DNA of 8,767 nt, taken from assembly GCA_023381535.1 (NCBI GenBank), contig JAMCSN010000246.1, positions 1-8,767 on the forward strand, written 5' to 3'. Source of the DNA: Bacteroidota bacterium. Its GTDB lineage: Bacteria > Bacteroidota > Ignavibacteria > Ignavibacteriales > Melioribacteraceae. Made by a program: the position numbers and the translations under genes. Below are positions 1 to 6,814 of the stretch, one piece after another (within the stretch, counting starts at the first letter, position 1; each line of letters begins with the position of its first letter). The notes beneath the pieces are model-generated. The model saw only the letters and a list, made by a program, of their open reading frames with translations, ran no database searches and was not told where the DNA came from.

Positions 1-922
1 CGAGAGGTAAAAATCTTGTCCAACTGCCGCCTTTATTTTTGTCTGCTTCTATCGCACTTCTGTATGCATTTGTCTTTGCGCTAAGTTCATCTGCTTGATA
101 TAAAACAATTGCTTCCAACGTTTTCGGTTCTACCGGTGAACCAAATTCCAATTTGCCTTGGTGACTTAAGATAAGGTGAACGAGTTGATTTTTCAAATTG
201 TCCGGAAAGTCCGGGATTGCCGATGCCGCTTTTTCAACTTCAAACGCGCCTATCATGATGTGTCCGATAAGTTTCCCTTTGTCGGAATAATCGAATACGG
301 AATCGTACGTAAGCTCTTCCGTTTTTCCGAAGTCATGCAGCAGGGCGCCGCTAACCAAAAGATCACGATTAATTTCCGGATGGAACGTGCACATCAAATC
401 ACAGATCTTAACAATCTCCAATGTGTGTTCAAGCAATCCGTGAACGTAAGCATGATGCCACGCCTTACCCGCCGGCGTGCGGCAAAATTTTTCCAGATTT
501 TCACCGGTCAAGATTGACTTGATAAGTTTATTTAGGTACATGTTCGTTATCGAATCGGCAACCTGGTTTAATTCATTGGCCATAACATCGAGCGGACGTT
601 TGGACCTTGGCAAAAAATCATCCGGACGAACATCGTCGTTATCTTTTGCCGCGCGGATTTTATCAATCTTAATTTGCGGTGCGCCGTTAAACTCTTCTAT
701 CTTCCCGGCAATTTTTACAATTGTTCCTTCTCTAACGGCATCCTTAATATTATCAATACGATCCCAAACTTTTGCCGGTAGAACAGCGGATTTGTCTCTA
801 AGCTCAAGATTCAAATAACTTGAACCGGTCTTGGAAGTTTTTATTTCGAACTTACTGACGATAAGGAAAAGTGTTATTTCATCACCGATTGAAAAATCAA
901 TCAATTCTTTTTGTTTGAGCAT
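1..922 (-). CDS. yhaM: YhaM-type 3'-5' exoribonuclease, OB-fold plus HD domain (partial, C-terminus cut by window edge)
   Basis: Translation from the ATG at 922-920 gives 307 residues with no stop before the window edge. Residues about 12-90 look like an OB-fold nucleic-acid binding domain (EITLFLIVSKFEIKTSKTG... AVLPAKVWD). Residues about 150-285 are an HD metal-dependent phosphohydrolase domain. The candidate metal ligands visible are H156/H157, H161, H166, the HD pair H196-D197 within LLHDFGK, H221, H254 and D278. OB-fold followed by HD is the layout of YhaM, a cytosolic 3'-5' exoribonuclease of Bacillus subtilis of about 314 residues, so only a few residues are probably missing. There is no clear Shine-Dalgarno before the ATG; the leader is AT-rich. 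It is the last of five same-strand genes, 63 nt after the NusG-like gene, so it may be co-transcribed or have its own promoter in that gap. The family assignment is firm; RNA as substrate is inferred from the family. Confidence 0.88.
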   Translation of the reverse strand, partial: MLKQKELIDFSIGDEITLFLIVSKFEIKTSKTGSSYLNLELRDKSAVLPAKVWDRIDNIKDAVREGTIVKIAGKIEEFNGAPQIKIDKIRAAKDNDDVRPDDFLPRSKRPLDVMANELNQVADSITNMYLNKLIKSILTGENLEKFCRTPAGKAWHHAYVHGLLEHTLEIVKICDLMCTFHPEINRDLLVSGALLHDFGKTEELTYDSVFDYSDKGKLIGHIMIGAFEVEKAASAIPDFPDNLKNQLVHLILSHQGKLEFGSPVEPKTLEAIVLYQADELSAKTNAYRSAIEADKNKGGSWTRFLPL

Positions 923-985
923 ATATTAATTGTGGGATACTTAATTCTGTTTCAATTTAATAAAAATAAATATGAGGGGAAAAGA

Positions 986-1507
986 CTAGTTTTCTAAAAT
1001 TTGCACGGTGTTTTCTTCAGTCAACCGAACCATCACCGTTTGGCGGAGTAATTCTATTGAGACGCAAAACCATTTTTCTTCCTGACGTTTGCACACAGTA
1101 CCAACGATATCTTTAAATGGTCCGTCAATAATTCTGACTTTCGCTCCAAGTTCAATTTGATGGCTTACAAAAACGTCGGGAGATTTTTCGAGCAACTTTT
1201 TTAAGTTCTCGATTTCCCAATCCGGAATACACGACGGTTTGCCGTTAAAACCTATTGTCTTAACAATTGAAGATTGTTGAAGCGAAATTAATCTTTCCTT
1301 TTCTATAGCATGAATAAAAACATATCCTCTAAAAAGCGGCTCTTCAATTTTTTTCTTACGGTCGCTCCATTGTTTGACGTGAGTAATTGTCGGGAGATAG
1401 TATTCAATCTCTTTGCCTTCCAACTGAAATGCGGCTTTGAATTCTTGTTGCGGTTTGGTATATAATGCGAACCATTTCTTAATAATTAAATTACCTTCCG
1501 AACTCAT
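986..1507 (-). CDS. NusG-like transcription elongation/antitermination factor (UpxY/RfaH-type paralogue)
   Basis: I chose the ATG at 1507, giving 173 residues, because a GGGGA site (minus strand of 1516-1520) lies 8 nt upstream. An in-frame GTG at 1522 would add five residues but would sit on that site. The N-terminal part is a NusG NGN domain: it opens with KKWFALYTKPQQE, carries LFRGYVFIH in the middle and ends around VKTIGFNGKPSCIP. The C-terminal part is a KOW domain starting at GAKVRIIDGPFKDIVGTV. NusG proteins bind the RNA polymerase clamp and change pausing and termination. The short length and sequence style fit specialised paralogues (UpxY, RfaH-like, LoaP) rather than the housekeeping NusG, which normally sits beside secE and the rplKA genes; none of these is here. 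Such paralogues usually serve polysaccharide or other long operons. Here it follows a hybrid kinase by 36 nt, which is less usual. Its target operon is unknown. Confidence 0.88.
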   Translation of the reverse strand: MSSEGNLIIKKWFALYTKPQQEFKAAFQLEGKEIEYYLPTITHVKQWSDRKKKIEEPLFRGYVFIHAIEKERLISLQQSSIVKTIGFNGKPSCIPDWEIENLKKLLEKSPDVFVSHQIELGAKVRIIDGPFKDIVGTVCKRQEEKWFCVSIELLRQTVMVRLTEENTVQILEN

Positions 1508-1515
1508 TTTTGGTT

Positions 1516-1520
1516 TCCCC
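1516..1520 (-). promoter_or_regulatory. Ribosome binding site of the NusG-like gene
   Basis: The minus strand reads GGGGA here, 8 nt before the ATG at 1507. It decides the start of the NusG-like gene in favour of that ATG over the in-frame GTG at 1522, which overlaps the site. Confidence 0.6.
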
Positions 1521-1543
1521 ACTAAAACTTTTATTCTTGATGC

Positions 1544-3034
1544 TCAGTATAAACACTCACGCACTACACTTGCAAGTTGTTCCTGATCAACTGGTTTCAA
1601 CACAATTTTATCTATTCCAAGTTTCATATACTTCTTGGTTATTTCTTCGCTGAGCTTTGCGGAAATTACAACAATCGGAATTGAACGATTAGATTCCTTT
1701 TTGTGTATCGCTTCGACGAGTTGAATACCGTTCATTAGCGGCATGTCGTGATCTGTTATTATAATTGTCGGCAGAAGATCGCGGTACATGTTAATTGCTT
1801 CGTAACCGTTGGCGGCAAATTTCAGATCAAAGTTCGGAAGTGCGGTTTCAATTATTTTTTTATACGAGTTGCGTATGTCCTCGTCATCCTCGACGAGAAG
1901 AATTAGATTCTTTGCCTCGGGAACGGTGAAATGGAATTCACTCCCTTCGCCGATCTGCGAATAAAACCAAACCTGTCCGCCGTGTTTATCTACGATCTCT
2001 TTGACCAATGTGAGTCCTAGACCGCTACCTTTTTCTCCGCTCGTTCCAACGAGCGAAAATTTTTGATCAATCCGAAAAAGTTTTGATTGGTTCTCTTCCG
2101 AAATACCAAGACCTTCGTCGCGGACAACTACTTCGATCATTCCTTCCTTAAATCTGCTGGAAGATATGTGAACGTCTTTTCCTTCCGGCGTAAATTTAAT
2201 TGCATTGGTGGTAAAATTGATAATTGCCTGACCGAACAATCTTTCATCTGCATTGATGTGAAGATCCGAAGGAATATCTAATTTGATATCAATATTTTTT
2301 CGCATCGCATCGCCTGTGAGCGGTGTTATTGCGGTTGAGATTGCCTGCTTTACATTGAGACGTACCGGTTCAACTTTGATTCTGCCTGTTTGCAGACGCG
2401 ACCAATCCAAAAGGCAATTGATAAGATTCAGTTGAGACTTTGATGCATCGTAAATGTAATGCAGATATTCATTCTTTTCTTCTTCGGAAACCTCAGCTTC
2501 ATTTAAAAGTATCTCTGAAAATCCCAGCAAGGTTGTAAAGGGCGCGCGGAGGTCGTGAGATATTATCGAAATGAATTTATCTTTTGAAACGTTTTGTTCT
2601 TTCAATAATTCAAGGGACTTCTGAAGTTCGGCTTCTTTATTTTTAAGTCTCGTGATGTTCAACACGGTACTTTTTTGTTCAATAATTTTTCCCGATCCTA
2701 ATTCTCTCTTCACCAAAACAGCTTCATTAAGCCAGATAATCTTGCCGTCCTTGGCAATGATACGATACACAATTTCCGATTCGTTCTGGGTTGAATTGTT
2801 TTCAAGTTCCATCAATGCTTTTTTGATGATTGGCAAGTCGTCATCAAATGCAAGCGAGTAAAGATGTTCAGGCAGAGCGTCTATTTCAGAAGGGGAGTAA
2901 CCGGTAATTTTCTCAATGGAGTCCGAAATGAAAAAATTATTTTGTCCGTCAAAATTTTCGGCAATGAAAAAAATATCCGTCATCCCTTCGGAAAAATTAT
3001 TTAAGCCGGAATAATCGACATCGCTTTTTTTCAT
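1544..3034 (-). CDS. PAS-containing hybrid histidine kinase with C-terminal receiver domain
   Basis: 496 residues with no transmembrane segment or signal peptide, so a cytosolic sensor. A PAS domain with PAC motif covers about residues 15-128 (FFISDSIEKITGYSPSEI, then GKIIWLNEAVLVKR). A short coiled linker follows at about 128-150. The HisKA helix has the phospho-accepting H160 in ISHDLRAPFTTLLGF. The HATPase domain (about 265-372) shows the N box NFTTNAIKFTPEG (N277), the G1 box DEGLGIS and the G2 box GSGLGLTLV. A receiver domain (about 376-494) has the acidic pair D383-D384, phospho-acceptor D428 in ITDHDMP, S458 and K480 followed by P481. All catalytic residues appear intact. There is no HPt domain or output domain, so the receiver may be a phosphate sink, an autoregulatory domain or a relay to an unlinked HPt. 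It lies 88 nt after the NtrC-type regulator gene and just before the NusG-like gene. The signal sensed is unknown. Confidence 0.93.
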   Translation of the reverse strand: MKKSDVDYSGLNNFSEGMTDIFFIAENFDGQNNFFISDSIEKITGYSPSEIDALPEHLYSLAFDDDLPIIKKALMELENNSTQNESEIVYRIIAKDGKIIWLNEAVLVKRELGSGKIIEQKSTVLNITRLKNKEAELQKSLELLKEQNVSKDKFISIISHDLRAPFTTLLGFSEILLNEAEVSEEEKNEYLHYIYDASKSQLNLINCLLDWSRLQTGRIKVEPVRLNVKQAISTAITPLTGDAMRKNIDIKLDIPSDLHINADERLFGQAIINFTTNAIKFTPEGKDVHISSSRFKEGMIEVVVRDEGLGISEENQSKLFRIDQKFSLVGTSGEKGSGLGLTLVKEIVDKHGGQVWFYSQIGEGSEFHFTVPEAKNLILLVEDDEDIRNSYKKIIETALPNFDLKFAANGYEAINMYRDLLPTIIITDHDMPLMNGIQLVEAIHKKESNRSIPIVVISAKLSEEITKKYMKLGIDKIVLKPVDQEQLASVVRECLY

Positions 3035-3122
3035 TGCGTTCTTCGCTTTATGAGTAACTAATTAAATATAAGAAATTACAGCAAATACTTCACCGCCTCT
3101 TAAAAGCTTTACGCGAAAATTA

Positions 3123-4490
3123 TTACTCGTCTTTTGGAAATTTAGTCGGGATACCAAGCTCATCCATTTTTCTGTAAAGCGACGATAGCCCGATCTCCAA
3201 TACTTTTGCGACTTCTTCTTTGTTGTACTCGTACTTTTTTATTGTCTTTAATATATGCTCATGTTCAAAATTTCTTAATGCGTCTTTCAATGAATCGGGA
3301 TAACCGCCGGGTTGGTCGCTGCCGCGGACATATTCGGCAAGGTCGTTGATGACAAGATAATCGCCGGCGGCAAAAATAACAGCGCGTTCAATAACGTTTT
3401 CCAATTCTCTTACACCGCCGCGCCAGTCGTGAGAAATTAATACCTTCATTGTTTCGTTTGTAACGCCGAGAATTTTTTTACCCATTTCACCGCAGTACAT
3501 TTCTAAAAAGTGTGAGATAAGCAGAGGAATATCTTCCTTGCGTTCGTTCAGCGAGGGGAGTTTTAGTTCCACAACGTTCAATCTGTAGAAAAGGTCTTCT
3601 CTAAATTCTCCGGATTTTGTCTTCTCAAACAAATTCTGATTAGTAGCGGCAATTATTCTTACGTTGGTGCTCACGGATTTTACTCCGCCGACCGGAATAA
3701 ATTCTTTGTCTTCAATTGCACGCAAAAGTTTTACTTGTAAATTTAACGGCAGCTCGCCGATCTCATCCAAGAAAAGTGTTCCGCCGTCGGCTACTTTGAA
3801 AAGTCCCTGCTTATCTTCGGTTGCACCCGTGAACGATCCTTTTTTATGTCCGAACAATTCGCTTTCGATTAAGTTTTCGGAAATTGCGCCGCAATTGATC
3901 GGAAGAAAAATATTGTCCTTTCTGCGGCTGTTGAAATGAATTGCTTTTGCGACGAGCTCTTTTCCAGTTCCGCTTTTGCCGTAAATTAAAACATTGCTGT
4001 TTGTAGGCGCCACTTGCTGAATTACCTGGAAAACTTTTTTCATCGGCTCGCTTTTGCCGATAAGATTTGTGAACCCGGTATCGTAAGAAATTCTTTGCCG
4101 CAACGTTTTATTTTCAAGCGACATCTGTTTGTAATTGATCAGTCTCTTTATGCGAATAATCAAGTCGTCAAACTCTACCGGTTTTATGAGATAATCGAAC
4201 GCGCCCTGACGGAGTGCATCGATAGCGGTTTTAACTGAAGCGTATGCCGTCATGATAATAAAAAATGTTTCGGGGGAAATCTTGGATGCAGAGTCCAAGA
4301 GCTGCATACCGTCCAGCTTCGGCATTTTTATATCTGTAACAACAATATCAAAATTAATTTCTTGAATTTTTTGAAGCGCTTCCTCGCCGTCGGCGGCAAC
4401 TTCGGTAGAAAATCCTTCTTCATCCAAAACCATCTTAAGCGAATCCCGGATTGGTTTTTCGTCATCGACAATCAAAATTTTTGCAGACAT
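3123..4490 (-). CDS. NtrC-family sigma54-dependent response regulator (REC-AAA+-Fis HTH)
   Basis: 455 residues in three domains. The receiver (about 1-120) has D9/D10, phospho-acceptor D53 in VVTDIKMP, T81 and K103 followed by P104. The AAA+ sigma54-activation domain (about 141-375) has Walker A GKSGTGKE at 171-178, the sigma54-contacting loop GSFTGA at 218-223, Walker B GGTLFLDEIGE at about 236-246 with D242-E243, and arginines R297 and R303 in the arginine-finger region. The C-terminal Fis-type helix-turn-helix lies at about 405-445 (NKEEVAKVLEIGLSSLYRKMDELGI). Once phosphorylated, such proteins oligomerise, hydrolyse ATP and open sigma54 promoters. It starts 11 nt after the stop of the upstream PAS kinase gene, with its own GGAG site, so that kinase is the expected partner. 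Two family motifs are slightly altered: GAFTGA reads GSFTGA, and the usual WPGNVREL reads WRGGVREL at 356-363. The loop's key F-T-G residues are kept. I saw no convincing sigma54 promoter in the window, so its targets are unknown. Confidence 0.95.
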   Translation of the reverse strand: MSAKILIVDDEKPIRDSLKMVLDEEGFSTEVAADGEEALQKIQEINFDIVVTDIKMPKLDGMQLLDSASKISPETFFIIMTAYASVKTAIDALRQGAFDYLIKPVEFDDLIIRIKRLINYKQMSLENKTLRQRISYDTGFTNLIGKSEPMKKVFQVIQQVAPTNSNVLIYGKSGTGKELVAKAIHFNSRRKDNIFLPINCGAISENLIESELFGHKKGSFTGATEDKQGLFKVADGGTLFLDEIGELPLNLQVKLLRAIEDKEFIPVGGVKSVSTNVRIIAATNQNLFEKTKSGEFREDLFYRLNVVELKLPSLNERKEDIPLLISHFLEMYCGEMGKKILGVTNETMKVLISHDWRGGVRELENVIERAVIFAAGDYLVINDLAEYVRGSDQPGGYPDSLKDALRNFEHEHILKTIKKYEYNKEEVAKVLEIGLSSLYRKMDELGIPTKFPKDE

Positions 4491-4495
4491 TTTTT

Positions 4496-4499
4496 CTCC
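4496..4499 (-). promoter_or_regulatory. Ribosome binding site of the NtrC-type regulator
   Basis: The minus strand reads GGAG 5 nt before the ATG at 4490. It lies inside the 11-nt gap after the kinase stop codon. This supports both the chosen start and coupled expression of kinase and regulator from one mRNA. Confidence 0.6.
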
Positions 4500-4501
4500 G
4501 T

Positions 4502-6001
4502 CTAATTTTGCGCAATAGGAAGAATTATTGTGAAAGTGCTTCCTTCATTGATTTTACTCTTAACTCTAATTTCACCATGAAAACGATGAACGATTCCGTA
4601 ACTGACCGATAATCCCAAACCGGTTCCTCTACCAACTTCTTTCGTCGTAAAGAACGGATCGAAAATTTTCTCGACTGTCGCATCATCCATACCGCCGCCG
4701 TTATCGGAAATTGAAACTGAAACGTTTCTATTGTCAAAGTCCGACTTCATTGCAATCGTTCCGTTGCCTTCAATTGCATCAAGTGCGTTGATAAGAATGT
4801 TTACAAAGACTTGAAGAAGCTGATCGGCGGCAACATTTACACGCGGCAGACCGGTTTTAAGATCGGTTTCAAAATTTACGTGACGCACACGCTTATCGTA
4901 CTTTACAATTCCAAGCGCAGTTTTGATTATGTCGCTGATGTCCTGAGATTCGGTTTCATAACTTGGCGGTCGGGAAAAATCAACAAGCTCGCGCACAATT
5001 TTCGAAATCCGGTCTATGTTCTCTTTAATATTGGCGAGCTGCTCATTCATAAACTGATCTTGACTTCTTCTCTGAAGTATTTGAACCAGAGAGGAAATTG
5101 AAGTCAACGGATTCCCGATTTCATGCGCAACACCGGCGGCAATTTGTCCGATGACGGCTAATTTTTCCGATTGATCGATCTGTGCCTGAAGGCGTTTGTA
5201 TTCCGAATAATCGTTGATGATTATTGATCTTCCAGCGTACTTGCCGAGCTTGTCTTGAAGACTTGTTACGGTTAAACGAACGCTGATAATTTCGCCGTCT
5301 TTTCTTTTTCGTTCCGTATCAAGAATCATCGAACGTCCGTCCGTTCGCGATTCACTTTGTATCTTGGATAACTGATTTGCGTATTGATCACCTTTAGGCA
5401 GTAACAGAGATGAGGATTTTCCGAGCACTTCATTTTCAGTGTAACCGAAAATTTGTTCCGCACCTTTGTTCCATGCAATGAACTTTTCATCGTTATCAAC
5501 CATCATGATCGCCGAATCCGAAGTGTGGAGAATGTTTTTCAAATATTGCAGATTGATTTCCAGCTTCGACGAAAGACGGTCGCGGTCGCGCATCAACTTC
5601 TTCATTTTCGTTTCTTGATGAAGCATTCCGTACCGCGCGAATAACTGCTCGATCAAATCGTCCGCGAAACCAAGCAGAATAATTGAATCTGCGCTGTCAA
5701 CACGTTCACGTTCAATTAATTCAATAAGAGCAAATCGGCCTTGACTGAAAATCTGGCTGACTTCGAGTAGATTTAAATTGGCTTTAGAAAAGAGCGTATA
5801 GATATCTATAAGGTATTGATCGGCTTGCTGATAGTCGTTGTTTTCCGTTACATCTATGAAAGCGGTGATGCTGTTTTCCGCGAACGTTTGTATTTGCGAG
5901 TCTAAAAGTTTGTCCTTAAGAATGGGTGATAGTTTTATTACCCAACTTTCCAGCAGCGCATGGAAATTTTTCTTTATTAATTCGGTCAATAATTTTTTCA
6001 T
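4502..6001 (-). CDS. Soluble PAS sensor histidine kinase with RsbRD-like N-terminal domain, partner of the adjacent NtrC-type regulator
   Basis: 499 residues without membrane segments. Residues about 1-125 are a helical domain ([20 protein letters not shown], then [21 protein letters not shown]) that resembles the RsbRD N-terminal sensor domain known from stressosome-related proteins and some kinases. A coiled segment at about 125-155 follows. A PAS domain covers about 155-265 ([32 protein letters not shown]). The HisKA motif is [20 protein letters not shown] with H293. The HATPase domain has the N box [10 protein letters not shown] (N405), G1 DNGGGMDD, the F box FDPFFTTK and G2 [14 protein letters not shown]. 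This is the NtrB-like kinase class that typically pairs with NtrC regulators, consistent with the regulator gene 11 nt downstream. The start has no strong Shine-Dalgarno, but the same ATG and about 20 nt before it are preserved in a second copy at 8666. The first 34 codons lie inside the left arm of the inverted duplication. Confidence 0.94.
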   Translation of the reverse strand: MKKLLTELIKKNFHALLESWVIKLSPILKDKLLDSQIQTFAENSITAFIDVTENNDYQQADQYLIDIYTLFSKANLNLLEVSQIFSQGRFALIELIERERVDSADSIILLGFADDLIEQLFARYGMLHQETKMKKLMRDRDRLSSKLEINLQYLKNILHTSDSAIMMVDNDEKFIAWNKGAEQIFGYTENEVLGKSSSLLLPKGDQYANQLSKIQSESRTDGRSMILDTERKRKDGEIISVRLTVTSLQDKLGKYAGRSIIINDYSEYKRLQAQIDQSEKLAVIGQIAAGVAHEIGNPLTSISSLVQILQRRSQDQFMNEQLANIKENIDRISKIVRELVDFSRPPSYETESQDISDIIKTALGIVKYDKRVRHVNFETDLKTGLPRVNVAADQLLQVFVNILINALDAIEGNGTIAMKSDFDNRNVSVSISDNGGGMDDATVEKIFDPFFTTKEVGRGTGLGLSVSYGIVHRFHGEIRVKSKINEGSTFTIILPIAQN

Positions 6002-6057
6002 AAGTCAGTTCAATCAAAGATCAGAATAGTTCAGGGTTGGAAATCCTTTCATAAATA

Positions 6058-6145
6058 CTCTGAAAAAATAAAGAAACCGGTTCTCTTTTGAAAGCCACCC
6101 AATCTGTTTGTATCGAATCACTGGACAATAGGTAAACGGAACATG
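6058..6145. promoter_or_regulatory. Conserved block in the divergent kinase/DUF4139 promoter region, left copy
   Basis: The region 6002-6211 separates the kinase gene (minus) from the truncated DUF4139 gene (plus). This 88-bp block differs from its right-arm counterpart (8522-8609) at only two positions (6097 and 6112), while the sequence on both sides is heavily diverged. It contains the 8-bp palindrome AACCGGTT at 6075-6082 and a run of A residues before it. A shared control element for the divergent genes is a reasonable inference, but no known operator is recognised and no firm promoter for the kinase can be placed. Confidence 0.4.
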
Positions 6146-6179
6146 GCAAAGGCGGCTTATGTATAAAGAAAAGTTTAGC

Positions 6180-6187
6180 TATCTTTG
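6180..6187 (+). promoter_or_regulatory. Candidate Bacteroidota-type -7 box of the truncated DUF4139 gene
   Basis: TATCTTTG fits the TAnnTTTG consensus of Bacteroidota housekeeping promoters and lies 24 nt before the ATG at 6212, giving a short leader. The identical box occurs before the full-length copy (8480-8487) within a perfectly conserved stretch. I do not see a clear TTTG-type -33 box at the expected distance, so this remains a candidate. Confidence 0.45.
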
Positions 6188-6200
6188 AACAAACAAGCGC

Positions 6201-6206
6201 GGGGAG
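6201..6206 (+). promoter_or_regulatory. Ribosome binding site of the truncated DUF4139 gene
   Basis: GGGGAG lies 5 nt before the ATG at 6212. This sets the start there and rules out the in-frame TTG at 6185, which lies upstream of the site and within the -7 box. The same site is found before the full-length copy. Confidence 0.65.
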
Positions 6207-6211
6207 TTAAA

Positions 6212-6790
6212 ATGAAAAAGATATTTTTGTTATCTGTGATGCTGGTATTCGTTTCGTCTCTTAATTTTGCGGGCGATGAAACAGTGATCAAACCCGGTCT
6301 TAGCAGCGTTAAAGTTTTTTTGCACGGCGCCGAGTTAAGTTATTCTGCAAAAGTAAAACTTAACAAAGGATTAAATGAAGTTGTCTTTACCGGTTTGTCC
6401 GCCAGTATTGATCAAAACAGCATTAGCGTTTCCGCAAAGGGCGATGCCGTTATTATGTCGGTAGGACAACAATTCAATTTTCTTAGATCTCAGGAAAAAA
6501 CTCCCCAGATAAAACTGCTTGAGGATTCTTTAGAGGCGTTAAACAAATCGCTTGCAATGAATCAGGACGAAAGCAGTGTTCTGAATGAAGAAGTTGGGTT
6601 GTTGATGGCGAACAAAAGTATCGGCAACGAAAAAATCGGCGTATCGATTTCCGAATTGCAGAAGATGGCGGAATTTTTCAGAAAACGCCTTACCGAAATA
6701 AAAAGCAAAATGTACGGCCTTTCTTTTGCTGCTAAAAAGATTCAAAAAAATATTGACCGGATTCAAAATCAGTTAAATGAACTCAACTGA
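6212..6790 (+). CDS. Truncated paralogue of the DUF4140/DUF4139 protein (N-terminal part only)
   Basis: 192 residues from the ATG at 6212. Residues 1-20 form a signal peptide (MKKIFLLSVMLVFVSSLNFAG), so export is expected. Next come the DUF4140-like N-terminal domain (VKVFLHGAELSYSAKVKLNKG to about residue 95) and a long helical/coiled-coil region (to 192). It differs from the full-length copy at 8 residues over this length. The reading frame is open and keeps promoter-like and ribosome-binding sequences, so a secreted fragment could be made. The C-terminal DUF4139 domain is missing: homology ends at 6787 and the next codon is a TGA supplied by a foreign junction sequence (6788-6807). It is therefore either a degraded copy (pseudogene) or a short form kept for its N-terminal part. 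Most nucleotide differences from the full copy are synonymous. It is divergent from the kinase gene and convergent with the full-length copy. Confidence 0.8.
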   Translation: MKKIFLLSVMLVFVSSLNFAGDETVIKPGLSSVKVFLHGAELSYSAKVKLNKGLNEVVFTGLSASIDQNSISVSAKGDAVIMSVGQQFNFLRSQEKTPQIKLLEDSLEALNKSLAMNQDESSVLNEEVGLLMANKSIGNEKIGVSISELQKMAEFFRKRLTEIKSKMYGLSFAAKKIQKNIDRIQNQLNELN

Positions 6791-6807
6791 AAGCTGTCTG
6801 TCGTTCA
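6778..6807 (+). repeat. 30-bp templated piece at the truncation junction (direct repeat of 7444-7473)
   Basis: These 30 bases are identical to 7444-7473 on the same strand, with mismatches immediately on both sides. The first 10 bases (TGAACTCAAC, 6778-6787) are also part of the left-arm homology to 7880-7889. The junction thus has 10 bp shared between both sources, followed by 20 bp that come only from the 7444-7473 sequence. It supplies the TGA stop of the truncated gene. Confidence 0.9.
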
Positions 6808-6814
6808 AGAAGCA

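Larger units (their letters stand above)
5900..6787 (+). repeat. Left arm of a large inverted duplication
   Basis: This segment matches the reverse complement of 7880-8767 without a net gap: every pair of matching positions sums to 14667 (for example the kinase starts 6001/8666 and the DUF4139 starts 6212/8455). I counted about 68 mismatches in 888 positions, roughly 92% identity: about 4 in 102 nt of kinase coding sequence, about 26 in the 210-nt intergenic region and about 38 in 576 nt of DUF4139 coding sequence. The outer limit at 5900 is set only by the window edge, so the true arm may be longer. The inner limit at 6787/6788 is a sharp junction. No target-site duplications or transposase accompany it. 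Confidence 0.95.

Noticed and set aside
176..818. Two overlapping plus-strand open frames (176-517 and 477-818)
   Set aside because: They lie opposite the YhaM-type gene, whose OB-fold and HD motifs are clear in the minus strand. The plus-strand translations show no recognisable domain.
3035..3122. AAAGCTTT palindrome in the gap after the regulator gene as a terminator
   Set aside because: The palindrome is only 8 bp with no loop or T-run on the exit side, so it gives no support for termination between the regulator and the hybrid kinase.
4525..4737. Minus-strand open frame in another phase inside the histidine kinase
   Set aside because: It overlaps the kinase HATPase motifs, which are intact in the main frame, so it is a shadow.
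6145..6165. TGGCAAAG...GCTT as a sigma54 promoter for the DUF4139 gene
   Set aside because: The spacing between the GG and GC elements is wrong for a -24/-12 promoter, and the sequence is not kept in the right-arm copy.
6185..6211. Upstream TTG start adding nine residues (NKQARGVK) before the signal peptide, also at 8482 in the full copy
   Set aside because: The TTG lies inside the candidate -7 box and upstream of the GGGGAG site. The downstream ATG has ideal spacing and places the signal peptide at the N-terminus.
6539..6766. Antisense open frame over the truncated DUF4139 copy, mirrored at 7901-8128 over the full copy
   Set aside because: Both are complementary-strand shadows of the same coding region. 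Their preservation follows from the duplication and from protein-level selection on the sense gene; no ribosome-binding site or family match was seen.
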